Assembly: GCF_003443615.1 (NCBI RefSeq)
Contig: NZ_CP031967.1
Location: 1,240,001 to 1,304,000, forward strand
Reading direction: 5' to 3'
Length of the DNA: 64,000 nucleotides
DNA from: Alteromonas sp. BL110
Lineage (GTDB): Bacteria; Pseudomonadota; Gammaproteobacteria; Enterobacterales; Alteromonadaceae
The notes beneath the pieces are model-generated. The model had not been told where the DNA came from and ran no database searches. It saw nothing but the letters and a program-made list of their open reading frames with translations. This document shows, piece after piece, positions 1 to 8,864 of this stretch (its first letter is position 1; each line of letters opens with the position of its first letter). A program made the position numbers and the translations under genes.

Positions 1-132
1 TCTAACTTGGTTAACCGTGGCACCTTCCCTCCACTTAACCTAGCGCCTGTTAACTTCGACGCTATCTTTGCAGCTTACGTACAAAAACGTGCACAGCAAG
101 CGCAGGGTGAAGCGCCAAAAATGGACGCCTAA
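1..132 (+). CDS. secB: Protein-export chaperone SecB, C-terminal fragment
   Basis: The first 43 codons of the window are open in frame 1 and end at TAA. They encode a tail containing [15 protein letters not shown], which is the conserved C-terminal part of SecB. SecB is the cytosolic tetrameric chaperone that keeps precursors unfolded and hands them to SecA. Only the 3' end is here; the start lies upstream of the window. gpsA begins 10 bases after the stop, the usual secB-gpsA order in gammaproteobacteria. Confidence 0.93.
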   Translation, partial: SNLVNRGTFPPLNLAPVNFDAIFAAYVQKRAQQAQGEAPKMDA

Positions 133-142
133 ACAGGTGAAC

Positions 143-1147
143 ATGAAGTCGAATTCAGTTTCAGTATTGGGGGCGGGGTCTTACGGCACCGCCCTTGCTT
201 TTTGTCTTGCCAGAAATGGCAACCCTACAATGCTTTGGGGTCGTGATGAAAAGCACATTGCTGAAATGGAAGCGAACCGAGAAAACAGCCGTTATCTTCC
301 TGGCGCAACTTTTCCAGATGCATTGGTTGTTAATGCCAACTTAGAAGAAGTGGTCGCTTCAAGCCAAGACATTTTGGTCGTTGTTCCTAGTCATGCATTT
401 GCAGCCATGCTTAAAAGCTTAAGGCCATTGCTTAAACCGCATCAACGCATTATCTGGGCGACCAAAGGGCTAGAACCTAAGACTGGACGCTTGCTTCGAG
501 ATGTGGCTGAAGAAATTCTAGGGACTGACTACCCCTTGGCTGTTTTATCCGGGCCCACTTTCGCTAAAGAAATGGTTGCAGGCTTACCTACTGCTATTTC
601 GCTGTCTTCTACCGACGATACGTTGAGTGACGAATTTGCGGCGAAGCTTCACTGTGCAAAGTCATTCAGGGTATACAAAAACTCAGACTTTACCGGTGTT
701 CAATTAGGTGGCGCGGTTAAAAACGTTATCGCTATTGGCGCAGGTTTAGCCGACGGCCTTGGATTTGGTGCAAATGCGCGAACGGCACTTATCACCAGAG
801 GTTTGGCAGAACTTTCTCGTCTAGGTGTGAAGCTGGGCGCTAACCCAGAGACTTTCATGGGTATGGCGGGTCTTGGTGATTTAGTATTAACCTGTACCGA
901 TAATCAGTCGCGTAATCGACGCTTCGGCTTGGCATTGGGCCAAGGGAAGAGTGTAGATGTTGCTATTGAAGAGATTGGTCAGGTTGTTGAAGGCTACCGA
1001 AATACAGAAGAAGTGCATGTATTATCTGAAAAAGTAGGTGTTGAAATGCCTATTTGCGAACAGATATACGCCGTACTCTATCATGGTAAGTCACCGAAAG
1101 AAGCAGCCCTGGCACTGCTTAGCCGAGATTTGAAAAACGAAGCGTAA
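143..1147 (+). CDS. gpsA: Glycerol-3-phosphate dehydrogenase [NAD(P)+]
   Basis: Cytosolic enzyme reducing dihydroxyacetone phosphate to sn-glycerol 3-phosphate, the backbone for phospholipids. The 334-residue product is close to the usual length (about 335-340). It has the Rossmann GAGSYG loop at residues 10-15, the LSGPTFAKE segment, the catalytic-lysine stretch [13 protein letters not shown], and the C-terminal-domain motifs [10 protein letters not shown] and [10 protein letters not shown] chose ATG 143 because an earlier in-frame ATG at 68 lies inside secB and would add 25 residues before the Rossmann fold, whereas 143 has an AGGTGA-like site just before it. It is probably co-transcribed with secB. 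A perfect hairpin overlaps its stop codon. Confidence 0.96.
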   Translation: MKSNSVSVLGAGSYGTALAFCLARNGNPTMLWGRDEKHIAEMEANRENSRYLPGATFPDALVVNANLEEVVASSQDILVVVPSHAFAAMLKSLRPLLKPHQRIIWATKGLEPKTGRLLRDVAEEILGTDYPLAVLSGPTFAKEMVAGLPTAISLSSTDDTLSDEFAAKLHCAKSFRVYKNSDFTGVQLGGAVKNVIAIGAGLADGLGFGANARTALITRGLAELSRLGVKLGANPETFMGMAGLGDLVLTCTDNQSRNRRFGLALGQGKSVDVAIEEIGQVVEGYRNTEEVHVLSEKVGVEMPICEQIYAVLYHGKSPKEAALALLSRDLKNEA

Positions 1148-1164
1148 TTTCCCATTACGCTTCG
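1138..1164 (+). terminator. Hairpin overlapping the gpsA stop, probable terminator
   Basis: The arms CGAAGCGTAAT (1138-1148) and ATTACGCTTCG (1154-1164) are perfect 11-bp complements around a 5-base loop. They are followed by CTTTAC, a weak T-tract. The left arm contains the gpsA stop codon. The next gene is convergent, so a terminator is expected here. Confidence 0.6.
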
Positions 1165-1205
1165 CTTTACTTCCTGCTATCGGCCTTTTCACTCAGACCA
1201 AATAC

Positions 1206-1598
1206 TTAATGCCCTTCTCTCACTACAATAACTTTCTTGTTGCTTTGGTAACCATGCTGAGTGCGTTTATAACGTTTAGCTTTTTTTACGTTTTTATCGG
1301 GTGATTCTACGACCACATAGCGATTTCCCTGCTTGCGGTAGTAGTGGTTGTTCGCAACGTAATAGCGATGGTTGTCAACAACTTCAACCCTATGAACACC
1401 TGGTAATACGTTAACGAACAGCCCAATCTCAGGCACGCTAATAGCTGCGTCAACTAAAGAACGAGCAGGCTGCGAGATAACAGTTACTGTTTCATTTCCG
1501 CCTCTTATACCATGAGAGTGATGGCCTGAGTGCGCGCTAGCCTGTCCGGCCACCATTAAACAAACGCCGGTAATGATATTCAGTGTGATACGTTTCAT
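1206..1598 (-). CDS. Small secreted His-rich hypothetical protein
   Basis: A 130-residue protein with a clear Sec signal peptide (residues 1-22, ending GQASA-HS). The mature N-terminus is His-rich (HSGHHSHG) and the tail is basic (VKKAKRYKRTQ). The core has a Tyr/Val-rich repeat-like segment, HYYVANNHYYRKQGNRYVVV, resembling the YYY..GVYY..GYVVV pattern of small periplasmic proteins in the DUF6515 style. That family link is from memory and not certain. No enzyme motif is visible. The His cluster could bind metal, which is inference. Upstream, 80 bases before the start, are two CTTTAC elements 11 bp apart. The same arrangement stands in front of the Spy-like gene at 5814, so this gene may be a target of the CpxRA-like system. 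It stands alone between gpsA (convergent) and trmL. Confidence 0.7.
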   Translation of the reverse strand: MKRITLNIITGVCLMVAGQASAHSGHHSHGIRGGNETVTVISQPARSLVDAAISVPEIGLFVNVLPGVHRVEVVDNHRYYVANNHYYRKQGNRYVVVESPDKNVKKAKRYKRTQHGYQSNKKVIVVREGH

Positions 1599-1677
1599 AA
1601 TGCTACTCCTAACTCATCTGCGTATATTCAAAGGCTATACTAATGAATGAAGCTGAACGAAAACTGACTTTGAGGGG

Positions 1678-1694
1678 CTTTACACTGTCTTTAC
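1678..1694 (-). promoter_or_regulatory. CpxR-box-like direct repeat
   Basis: CTTTAC occurs at 1678-1683 and 1689-1694. Read on the minus strand this is GTAAAG-N5-GTAAAG, matching the known CpxR consensus of two GTAAA half-sites about one helical turn apart. It lies about 80 bases upstream of the secreted protein gene ending at 1206. The identical 11-bp spacing recurs at 5733-5749. Confidence 0.5.
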
Positions 1695-1703
1695 ATTGGG
1701 CAT

Positions 1704-1725
1704 AAAAAAGCCCTTGTAACAGGGC
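1704..1725 (-). terminator. Rho-independent terminator of trmL
   Basis: On the minus strand GCCCT, a 6-base loop and AGGGC are followed directly by TTTTTT, a standard intrinsic terminator. It lies 41 bases past the trmL stop. It also sits immediately upstream of the CpxR-box-like site used by the next minus-strand gene, so it insulates that gene from trmL read-through. Confidence 0.8.
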
Positions 1726-1765
1726 GTTGTTAATATATATTCAGGCGGTTTTTACCTGCCTTCTT

Positions 1766-2230
1766 CTATCGGGCACCTTCATAGCCAAACTGACGCCAGC
1801 TTTCGTATACAAAAACAGATACGGCATTGGATAGGTTCATACTGCGACTATCTGGCAACATAGGAATGCGAACTCGCTGCTCTGGAGGTAGCGATTGAAT
1901 GTAATCGTCGGGTAAGCCGCGGGTTTCAGGGCCAAATATGAGTGCATCGCCTTTTTGATACGATACATCACTATGAAACGCTTTGCCTTTTGTTGTACAA
2001 GCGAATACTCGCTTCGGTTTTGCATCTTCAAGGTAGGCTTCTAAGTTCGCATGGCGCTTAACGTGAGCAAATTCGTGATAATCTAAACCTGCACGTCGTA
2101 CTCGCTTGTCGTCCCACTCAAAACCTAAGGGTTCAATTAGATGTAGTGTGAACCCACTGTTTGCGCATAGGCGGATAATATTTCCCGTGTTAGGCGGGAT
2201 CTCTGGCTGATAAAGTACGACATCAAGCAT
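1766..2230 (-). CDS. trmL: tRNA (cytidine/uridine-34 2'-O)-methyltransferase TrmL
   Basis: SPOUT-class methyltransferase that 2'-O-methylates the wobble base of leucine tRNAs. The 154-residue length is typical. The family signatures are visible: start [20 protein letters not shown], the substrate segment [18 protein letters not shown], and the trefoil-knot SAM-binding motifs FGPETRGLP and [16 protein letters not shown]. The gene appears monocistronic, with its own terminator at 1704-1725. Confidence 0.95.
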   Translation of the reverse strand: MLDVVLYQPEIPPNTGNIIRLCANSGFTLHLIEPLGFEWDDKRVRRAGLDYHEFAHVKRHANLEAYLEDAKPKRVFACTTKGKAFHSDVSYQKGDALIFGPETRGLPDDYIQSLPPEQRVRIPMLPDSRSMNLSNAVSVFVYESWRQFGYEGAR

Positions 2231-2467
2231 GTTCTTTTAAACTACCTTCACTGTTAATAATCGATTTATTCTATAACGAAACACAGTGATTCATCACCTT
2301 CACTGACGCTTTTTAACACGAGTGAGTGCAAATCAATGGTATCTCGACGATCTGATACGGATAGTCATACTAGGTAGCTTTCATTTAAAAGAAATCATCT
2401 AGCTTATCTCGATAGGCTTTTATCTAACACTCTACTTTTAGTAAAAAACCTGCTCTTATTTAACACC

Positions 2468-3436
2468 CTACTTTGCGATCAGGAAGTCGAGAATGGTCGA
2501 AAGAGAGCGCTCGCGAATATCGTCTGACTCGGTGAACAACTCATGGTAAGCCCTTGGTATTATTTCAAGCTTCGCATTTGGCATTAGGTTTGCCACCCGC
2601 CGCTGGCGCCTATTGTCTATTATGGCGTCATCGTCGGCGCTTAAAACTAATGCTTGGGTAGTGATTGCCCCCGCACTATTTTCGATTCTATTCATGGCCT
2701 GATGGGCTGCGGCCAACCACTCAGTAGTTACGCCCCCAAGCTGAATATCTTGCTCTTCATCATAAAGCTCGCGAAACAATGCGTAACGGGTCTTACTGTG
2801 AGTAAGCTTATTTAGCGAAAAAGGAAACGCGATATACGGGGTTTGCCCAAAAAAATAGCCTGCGTCAGCTTTTTTCATTCGGTTCACTGCAAGACCGGTG
2901 CGAATTAAGCCGTTTGCCAACCAATTGGGCAATGAAGGTTTAATACCGAACATAGGTGAAGCTAGTACGGCTTTAGTAAACAAGTTGGGCAAACGCAATA
3001 GCGTAAGCGCACCTATCGCTCCGCCCATTGAGTGGCAAACCAATAACAAAGGACCTTGTTGCAATGGCTTAACGATAGACTCGACGAAGGCAACGAAATC
3101 GTCAACATAGTCATCGAAATGCGCGACATAACCGTGTTGGGGGTCGCGTGTCATTCTGTCTGAGAGACCTTGCCCTCGATGGTCAAGAATAAAAACGGCG
3201 AAGCCATTTTGATAGAGGTCGTAAACAAACTCTTTGTATTTCAAGTAAGACTCTATACGCCCAGAACAAATAACGATTGTTGCCCGCGGCGTTTCAGGAA
3301 TACAGTAGGCATAGCGCACCTTTACATTATCTTTGCCAGTGAAGTGGCTTTCAGTAATGCTTTTCTGCCAAAACGGATTAATGTGTGTGGCAAAGGTGCT
3401 GGCTAAATTCTCTTCCGATGTGAACGTCCAGTTCAT
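2468..3436 (-). CDS. Alpha/beta hydrolase, lysophospholipase L2 (PldB)-like
   Basis: A 322-residue serine hydrolase. It shows the oxyanion region VICSGRIESYLKY, the LDHRGQGLS motif, the nucleophile elbow CHSMGGAIG, the acid region LSADDDAIID, and the catalytic-His candidate in AYHELFTESD. Gene size and motifs fit the PldB/monoacylglycerol-lipase group, which acts on lysophospholipids or monoglycerides. The exact substrate is not provable here. A TTG codon at 3484 would add 16 residues but has no ribosome site. ATG 3436 is preceded by AGGGT and gives a start like relatives. The gene lies 66 bases downstream of the histidine-kinase gene on the same strand, so it may be the third gene of that operon, a reasonable link to envelope stress. 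Confidence 0.8.
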   Translation of the reverse strand: MNWTFTSEENLASTFATHINPFWQKSITESHFTGKDNVKVRYAYCIPETPRATIVICSGRIESYLKYKEFVYDLYQNGFAVFILDHRGQGLSDRMTRDPQHGYVAHFDDYVDDFVAFVESIVKPLQQGPLLLVCHSMGGAIGALTLLRLPNLFTKAVLASPMFGIKPSLPNWLANGLIRTGLAVNRMKKADAGYFFGQTPYIAFPFSLNKLTHSKTRYALFRELYDEEQDIQLGGVTTEWLAAAHQAMNRIENSAGAITTQALVLSADDDAIIDNRRQRRVANLMPNAKLEIIPRAYHELFTESDDIRERSLSTILDFLIAK

Positions 3437-3502
3437 AAATACCCTATATCGGTCAGTTCGCGCTCTTTCAAAAGCCACAAACAACTGTCAAAGTATAGGT
3501 TA

Positions 3503-4861
3503 CTACTTAGGAAATGACAGAGTTACTTGCAGCCCACCGCGCTCAACAGGTTCAGCTATAATGCGCCCATGATGCAACTCAACCGCCGCTTTTGCAATGG
3601 ATAAACCTAGTCCAACACCTCCTGATTCTCGCTCTCTGGCAAGCGTAGCTCGATAAAAAGGTGAAAAAATACGTTCGCATTCTTCTACGGTCAGCCCTTC
3701 TCCGTCATCGGTAATATGAATGCACCATTGTTTAGCATCTTCGCTAAAGGATATATGCGTTAAGAACTCACTATGTCGTATGGCGTTACGCAGAACATTT
3801 TCCACAGCGCGGCAAATCATCATACCGTCAACAACGACAAACTTTTTGGGAATTTCATCAATTTTCAGCTGCTTGTTTTTATTAACTGCCTCAAAATTCG
3901 CATCAGTAAAGACATCGTTGAGCACTAGCGAAAGCATTTGTTTTTCCATTGTCGCTTCACCAGCTTCTGCACGGCTTAGTGTAAGCAACTGGCCCACCAG
4001 TGCTTCCATGCGGTTAGCCTCTCGTTCAACTCTAGAAAGGGTTTCAGGGTCTACGTTTTGTTGATGAGCGAGCCCGAGTGCCATTTGTAAACGGGCCAAG
4101 GGGGAACGAAGTTCGTGAGATACATCGGCTAATAAGCGCTTTTGTGCTGCCCACATAGACTCTAATTGATCAGCCATTTTATTAAAGTCACGAGAAAGCT
4201 GCCCTAGTTCGTCCTGACGATTAGACGCTCGGCCCACTCGCGCCTGCCAGTCGCCGCTCGCTATGCGTTTTGCTGAGCTTTGGATTCGCAGAATGGGGTT
4301 AGTCAATGACTTTGCAAACAGCCAACTCAACACTATTGTAGTAATCAACGCGATAGTAAGAAACAGTAAAATTGGAGGTGTTTGCTTATCAGGTATTTCG
4401 AGTCTCACTGAAAAAAGCGCAAATCGCGTATTGTTCCGTTCGAAGAAAACTGGCCCTAGTATTTTAAACGCCCCGCGCTTTACTGCTATGGGTGACGTTT
4501 GATTTACTAATCGAAGTAAATCATCCCTATCTTCATTACGAAGCGGAGGACCACCGGCTGGTATAATACGGTTATCACTAATATCGATAGCCACCATTCT
4601 AGCTCTCCGTTCACGAGAATGGCGTTCTAGCGCGCCTCGTAATGGTGCATCTTGGAAGCGGTCATTCTGTATATGCTCAACCACTTGGTTAAGGGCAGCA
4701 ACCTCTCGCGGCTTTATGGGGACAATTTCTAAATCTTCAAAGAAAAGACGGCTACCCCAAATAGCCAATAAAGCGGTAACAATGAATGTAGCCCAAAACC
4801 AAAGAAACAATCGGCCCATAATGGCCCGCGTTGGGCTTATACTGCGTAACAGTTTTACCAT
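3503..4861 (-). CDS. cpxA: CpxA-like sensor histidine kinase
   Basis: Inner-membrane envelope-stress sensor of 452 residues. Order: TM1 about 17-40, a periplasmic loop of about 120 residues, TM2 about 162-185, a HAMP domain to about 236, the dimerisation/phospho-acceptor helix DVSHELRSPLARL with His249, the N-box (VENVLRNAIRHS), and G-boxes DDGEGL and GGVGLGLSIAK. The start overlaps the stop of the upstream regulator by one base (TAATG), so translation is coupled. The divergent gene at 5814 is a Spy/CpxP-type periplasmic protein, which is why I name it CpxA rather than a generic kinase. The periplasmic sensor region itself is too divergent to assign a ligand by eye. Confidence 0.85.
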   Translation of the reverse strand: MVKLLRSISPTRAIMGRLFLWFWATFIVTALLAIWGSRLFFEDLEIVPIKPREVAALNQVVEHIQNDRFQDAPLRGALERHSRERRARMVAIDISDNRIIPAGGPPLRNEDRDDLLRLVNQTSPIAVKRGAFKILGPVFFERNNTRFALFSVRLEIPDKQTPPILLFLTIALITTIVLSWLFAKSLTNPILRIQSSAKRIASGDWQARVGRASNRQDELGQLSRDFNKMADQLESMWAAQKRLLADVSHELRSPLARLQMALGLAHQQNVDPETLSRVEREANRMEALVGQLLTLSRAEAGEATMEKQMLSLVLNDVFTDANFEAVNKNKQLKIDEIPKKFVVVDGMMICRAVENVLRNAIRHSEFLTHISFSEDAKQWCIHITDDGEGLTVEECERIFSPFYRATLARERESGGVGLGLSIAKAAVELHHGRIIAEPVERGGLQVTLSFPK

Positions 4862-5574
4862 TAATGGCTTCCAGCAATTAACATATACCCAACCCCTCGG
4901 ATGGTTTTGATTTTTTCATCCGCGGCCACTGCACCAATTTTCTTACGCAAGTTACTCACGTGCATATCAATACTTCTATCAAAAGCCTGCAGTGGTTTAC
5001 CCAATATCTTTAAGCTTATCTCTTCTTTCGTTACTCGTTGAGCAGCATTGAGCATTAACAGACGCAGAATTAAAAACTCAGTTGTTGTAAGTGTTAACTC
5101 AACGTCAACCACTTTTGCCAGCTGACTGCTAGGGCTTAAAAAGATACCGTTGACGAATAAGTCTTGTTCAACAGCGCCGCCGGTTGATGACAAATTATGG
5201 CGGCGAACTATAGCTTTTATTCGCGCTACAAGTTCCCTGTGGTTAAAGGGCTTGGGCAGATAGTCATCGGCTCCCATCTCAAGGCCCAAAATGCGGTCGT
5301 AGTCATCGCCTCTCGCGGTAAGCATAAGTACCGGAGTACTGTGACTTGCTCGAAGCTTTTTCAATACGTCGAACCCATCCATTTTGGGCATCATCACATC
5401 AAGCAATATTAGGTCGTAATGACGCCCAGATACCGCTTCTGATAATCCCTCTTCGCCATCGTTACGCACTTGCACCTGATAACCCATACCCGATAGATAC
5501 GTGGAAAGCATTTCTGTCAGCTCTAGGTCATCATCAATAACAAGGATAGACTGCAAGTGAAAATCTGAACTCAT
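4861..5574 (-). CDS. cpxR: CpxR-like OmpR-family response regulator
   Basis: A DNA-binding response regulator of 237 residues. The receiver domain has the acidic pair DDD at 14-16, phospho-acceptor Asp59 in LILLDVMMP, and the conserved Lys in DDYLPKPFN. The C-terminal winged helix is of the OmpR type (LTTTEFLILRLL, RSIDMHVSNLRKKIG, IKTIRGVGYML). ATG 5574 is used here. In-frame ATGs at 5604 and 5634 would add 10 or 20 residues, and 5604 also has an AGG at good spacing, so the N-terminus is not settled. It heads the operon with cpxA and shares a 240-base region with the divergent chaperone gene. Confidence 0.87.
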   Translation of the reverse strand: MSSDFHLQSILVIDDDLELTEMLSTYLSGMGYQVQVRNDGEEGLSEAVSGRHYDLILLDVMMPKMDGFDVLKKLRASHSTPVLMLTARGDDYDRILGLEMGADDYLPKPFNHRELVARIKAIVRRHNLSSTGGAVEQDLFVNGIFLSPSSQLAKVVDVELTLTTTEFLILRLLMLNAAQRVTKEEISLKILGKPLQAFDRSIDMHVSNLRKKIGAVAADEKIKTIRGVGYMLIAGSH

Positions 5575-5707
5575 AGTATTAAACTCTTTAACTGCTAGAT
5601 TCATGAAAATGCCTGTAAATTGGATAAAACTCAACCTACGCTTCAGAAGTGCCAGGCTTTAAGCCGACAAACAACACTGACAAAACGCGTACTATATCTT
5701 TTCAGAC

Positions 5708-5749
5708 CTTTACAATCACAAATCGGCCTTACCTTTACATAAGCTTTAC
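5708..5749. promoter_or_regulatory. Cluster of CpxR-box-like elements between cpxR and the Spy-like gene
   Basis: CTTTAC occurs three times on the plus strand, at 5708-5713, 5733-5738 and 5744-5749. The last two are 11 bp apart, one helical turn, as expected for an OmpR-family dimer and matching the GTAAA-N(5-6)-GTAAA CpxR consensus on the other strand. They lie 65 bases before the Spy-like start and about 135 bases before the cpxR start. They could serve both genes, allowing autoregulation. Confidence 0.6.
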
Positions 5750-5813
5750 ACTGCATTGACTGCTTTTTTAGCCCCGCACGCTAGGATTAGCGTGTCCGAA
5801 AAAGGAGACGACA

Positions 5814-6650
5814 ATGAAAAAGTTATTAATTGCTAGTGTAACTGTAGCAGCGATTGGCTTAGGGGGCCTTGCATTGGCGCAGCCAGCAGGGTCTGGTATG
5901 CGTCACCACGATCCGGTTAAAGAAATTGTTAAACATCTTCGTGGCATCAGCCTAAGTGACGCTCAGCGCGAAGAAATAAAAACACTCGTAAGCGCCTTTA
6001 AGGACGCTAACCCTCGGCCTGAATTTGGTGATATTGAAAAACCTAACTTGGATTTTGCTACCGCCACTGAGGCCCAGTTCAGCGCTTTTATCCAAACCCA
6101 GATTGAAGAGCGCGAAGCAAGACATTTTGCTTTTGCTCAACTGCGCCACGACATCTACAACGTGCTGAATGAAGAGCAGCAAGAAACTCTCTTGGCTCGA
6201 GACGCTAAAAGAGAATTAGATAAACAAAAACATCATGATGCTTTTGTAAAACAAGAAACTCGCTTTGCTAAACGAATGAATGGTGAAGGTAAAGGTCCTC
6301 AACGCAAGCGCAAGCCTAAGGACTTTTTGTTTGAAGGTATTGAATTAAGCGACGAACAAATAGCAAGCCTTGCAGAACTTCGCGAGTCATTCAAAGATAC
6401 ATCTAAAACGAATAGAGAGATGCTACGCAGTTTTAAAGATGCCCAACGAGATTTAGTTCGTAGCGAGTCTTTCTCTCAAGACGCCTGGAACGCGCTTACC
6501 GCCCAATACAAAGAAGACCTCGTAAGTGCCAAGGTTGAGAAAGCCAAGCAGCGCCAAGCCATGTTTCAAATTTTGTCACCAGAGCAACAAGCAAAACTAG
6601 AAGCGCTACGTGAAGAAGAACGTAAGCTACGCGAGCTATTCAAACTTTAA
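5814..6650 (+). CDS. Spy/CpxP-family periplasmic protein
   Basis: Periplasmic stress chaperone or Cpx-system modulator. The 278-residue product begins with a Sec signal peptide (1-23, cut near ALA-QP). The mature protein is almost entirely charged helix and carries four LTxxQ-like motifs: LSDAQREEI, LNEEQQETL, LSDEQIASL and LSPEQQAKL. LTxxQ motifs define the Spy/CpxP family. At 278 residues it is about 1.7 times the length of CpxP or Spy (about 160), and the motif spacing suggests an internal duplication of the cradle fold, which is inference. It has a strong AAGGAG site and CpxR-box-like repeats upstream. It is divergent from cpxRA, as cpxP is in enterics. Confidence 0.82.
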   Translation: MKKLLIASVTVAAIGLGGLALAQPAGSGMRHHDPVKEIVKHLRGISLSDAQREEIKTLVSAFKDANPRPEFGDIEKPNLDFATATEAQFSAFIQTQIEEREARHFAFAQLRHDIYNVLNEEQQETLLARDAKRELDKQKHHDAFVKQETRFAKRMNGEGKGPQRKRKPKDFLFEGIELSDEQIASLAELRESFKDTSKTNREMLRSFKDAQRDLVRSESFSQDAWNALTAQYKEDLVSAKVEKAKQRQAMFQILSPEQQAKLEALREEERKLRELFKL

Positions 6651-6683
6651 CGCTTAGCTTCTCTTCCCCACCTTACCCACCGT

Positions 6684-6713
6684 AAAAAGTGCTGGCTTCG
6701 GCCAGCCTTTTTT
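6684..6713. terminator. Bidirectional terminator with TTCG tetraloop
   Basis: GCTGGC (6691-6696) and GCCAGC (6701-6706) close a TTCG loop. Plus-strand reading is followed by CTTTTTT, and minus-strand reading by ACTTTTT. It serves the convergent Spy-like gene and flgT. The flgT stop codon overlaps the end of the T-tract. Confidence 0.85.
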
Positions 6714-7941
6714 ATGGCTGAGCCTCAGACACCTTTTGCTCTACAGATAAGGTAAGTGGCGTCACAAAATCACCAATATGTACGCTATCACTGCCGGGCT
6801 GAGCCTTAAGCAAACTAACCTCGTCAGCCACCTCAAACACTTCTAGAGTAAGGGTTTTACTTGAAAATAAACCCGACTTTCTAGATAACCCTAGCGTGGG
6901 TAATGCGCGTTGCTTTACGAGTGAAAATTTATCCCCTGCAATCAAACCGCTATTTTTACCTAGATCGATTGCAATATAGTCCGGCGATATATCTATAACC
7001 TGCGCATAAGTTGTTTCACACTGCAATGCTGCATGAATATCGGTAATGGCAGCATGTATAGTATTTAGCACCATTCGCCCAAAATCACTTCGCCACAAAA
7101 GGCTATTGTTACTATCTACAGAGTCATGTTGAGAGAATGGCCAGTCCGCTTCACTGTGATAGCTATCATTAAAAATAACCTTCGCTTTAAACGTATCAAG
7201 CACGTAAACCTGAACGGTAAAGTTTCTGCGAAGTGCCGTGCTATCGCTTTCAAATACCGACGTTGCTTGTGACACTTGCTCGAAAAGCGAAATGTCTTTA
7301 ACAAAACCAAATACCACAAACTGCTGACCATACTCACTTCTAAGGTACGTAGACATCGCCGTCAAATCGACATCTGAGAGACTAGAGACTAGCCAAGTAT
7401 TTACGTTAATGAGCGAAACTGGAATCTGGCTGACACTATTGCCGCTATAAAGCCCGTTGAGCTGCTGTGTAAAACGTTGAGATACATGACTACCAAATGA
7501 ATAAAGCATGCCGGTGGCTGCTTGCTGCGGTGAAGTTAAAGAAAACTCCGTTACTAGTATCCGATGAGCTAACCCATTATTAGTACAGTTAAACAGAGGC
7601 GTGATATTAACGTTCACCACTACAGTAAGTAGGTCGTCTTTAAGTGTTTCACTTATAATTTCCACACGCTGTATTCTTCCTTGAGAGCGAATTTCTGCCT
7701 TACTAGAAAGTAACAAACCATCTACCATAATATCTTGCGCTGATATCGTACTGCCACTTTGAAAAGCCGCATCTGCGATAGCGTTTTGTATGGCACTGGT
7801 TCTAATATCGCTTAACTCTGCACCTGCGAGGGCTACGGTAGACTCGCCTTGTACCCATTGAGCAAAAGCTTGCTCAGTCACTATTATTGATGAGAGTAAA
7901 ACTAACACAGCAAGCGTTTTACGTAATCGGCTTTTGTACAT
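6712..7941 (-). CDS. flgT: Flagellar assembly protein FlgT-like
   Basis: Periplasmic H-ring-type protein that in Vibrio surrounds the LP ring and stabilises the sodium-driven polar motor. The 409-residue product has a signal peptide (ending EQAFAQ) followed by the FlgT N-terminal domain (WVQGESTVALAGAELSDIRT). The middle TolB-like portion contains RILVTEFSL and QFVVFGFVKD, and a C-terminal domain contains DLGKNSGLIAGDKFSLV. A TTG at 7983 would add 14 residues inside the upstream gene; ATG 7941 starts 13 bases after that gene ends. It pairs with an FlgH-family gene away from any main flagellar cluster in this window. Confidence 0.82.
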   Translation of the reverse strand: MYKSRLRKTLAVLVLLSSIIVTEQAFAQWVQGESTVALAGAELSDIRTSAIQNAIADAAFQSGSTISAQDIMVDGLLLSSKAEIRSQGRIQRVEIISETLKDDLLTVVVNVNITPLFNCTNNGLAHRILVTEFSLTSPQQAATGMLYSFGSHVSQRFTQQLNGLYSGNSVSQIPVSLINVNTWLVSSLSDVDLTAMSTYLRSEYGQQFVVFGFVKDISLFEQVSQATSVFESDSTALRRNFTVQVYVLDTFKAKVIFNDSYHSEADWPFSQHDSVDSNNSLLWRSDFGRMVLNTIHAAITDIHAALQCETTYAQVIDISPDYIAIDLGKNSGLIAGDKFSLVKQRALPTLGLSRKSGLFSSKTLTLEVFEVADEVSLLKAQPGSDSVHIGDFVTPLTLSVEQKVSEAQP

Positions 7942-7954
7942 GTAGTTCTCGTAT

Positions 7955-8704
7955 TTAACCAAAAATTGAAAACAGCTTGCCAATTACCGAAGGCTGCTGA
8001 TTGTCCTGCAGATCGCCAGTACCGCTGTATTCAATTAATGCATTACCGACTTTTGATGACAACACGGTATTGCTTTCATCCACGTCCTTTTTACGTACTT
8101 CCCCAGAAAAGCGAATGTATTCTTTTCCCCTGTTCATGGTTATCCACTTTTCTCCGGTAACAAGTAGATTCCCAGCAGGCGTTATCGCGGTTACGTACAC
8201 GGTAATACTGCCGCTCATTGAGTTTGACTGTTTGGTTTGTGCGGAGCTTGAAAACTCGCTGTCTTGTTCATGCTCTACCTCTACGTCATCGTCTTCAACT
8301 CGAATGCCGCCTAGTTTCAATGTGACTGGCGCTAAATCGAACGAGGTATTTTTGTCGGTATTAAAATCAAGAGACTTCTCAGATTGGGTCTGCTCATCGA
8401 GCTTAACCAATATCATATCACCCACTTTAAAATTCGCATGGCGCTCATAAAGCCCTATAGATTGTTCAGGGTTAAATAAAGACCCGGTGGGCACATGCAA
8501 AGTTGCGGTTGGCTGCGCTCTGGGCGGTGAATAGCGCGGATGGCCGGGTTTTGGCTCCTCTTCTATTTGGCTAACTGCCCTTTGCGACACATTAGGATTA
8601 GTAGGGCTATTTTGGACCACCTGCTCTTCTTCCGTAATCGTCTGGGCGCAACCTCCAAGTGTAAAGATTGCGATAAGTGTGTGTATATGGCATCGAACTT
8701 TCAT
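7955..8704 (-). CDS. FlgH-family L-ring-like lipoprotein
   Basis: Outer-membrane flagellar L-ring protein family. The 249-residue product has a lipoprotein signal (LIAIFTLGGC, Cys19), then a Pro-rich linker. The FlgH core follows: GSLFNPEQ, FKVGDMILVKLDEQT, ITPAGNLLVTGEKWI, GKEYIRFSGEV and a terminal YSGTGDLQD. The order and motifs are those of FlgH. It stands beside flgT rather than in an flgBCDEFGHI operon, so it may be the only FlgH or a diverged second copy; that needs the rest of the genome. An Asp/Glu-rich insert (RVEDDDVEVEHEQDSE) near residue 135 is unusual. The two genes form a probable operon (13-base gap). Confidence 0.8.
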   Translation of the reverse strand: MKVRCHIHTLIAIFTLGGCAQTITEEEQVVQNSPTNPNVSQRAVSQIEEEPKPGHPRYSPPRAQPTATLHVPTGSLFNPEQSIGLYERHANFKVGDMILVKLDEQTQSEKSLDFNTDKNTSFDLAPVTLKLGGIRVEDDDVEVEHEQDSEFSSSAQTKQSNSMSGSITVYVTAITPAGNLLVTGEKWITMNRGKEYIRFSGEVRKKDVDESNTVLSSKVGNALIEYSGTGDLQDNQQPSVIGKLFSIFG

Positions 8705-8864
8705 GACATTGCTCAGTGTTGTTTTTATGCAGTGTGTAATTTAAGTGCCATCCATGACCTGACAGGAGCAAGTTTAAACGAACAAATTAGAAGAAATCTC
8801 GTTCGCTTGCACTATTTGCAAAACCTTTACAAATCAAATATATGCCTGCGGGTAAGGGGATGTT

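Noticed and set aside
8001..8450. 149-codon open frame antisense to the FlgH-like gene
   Set aside because: Covered by a clear FlgH-family coding sequence on the other strand; product has Ser-rich shadow composition.
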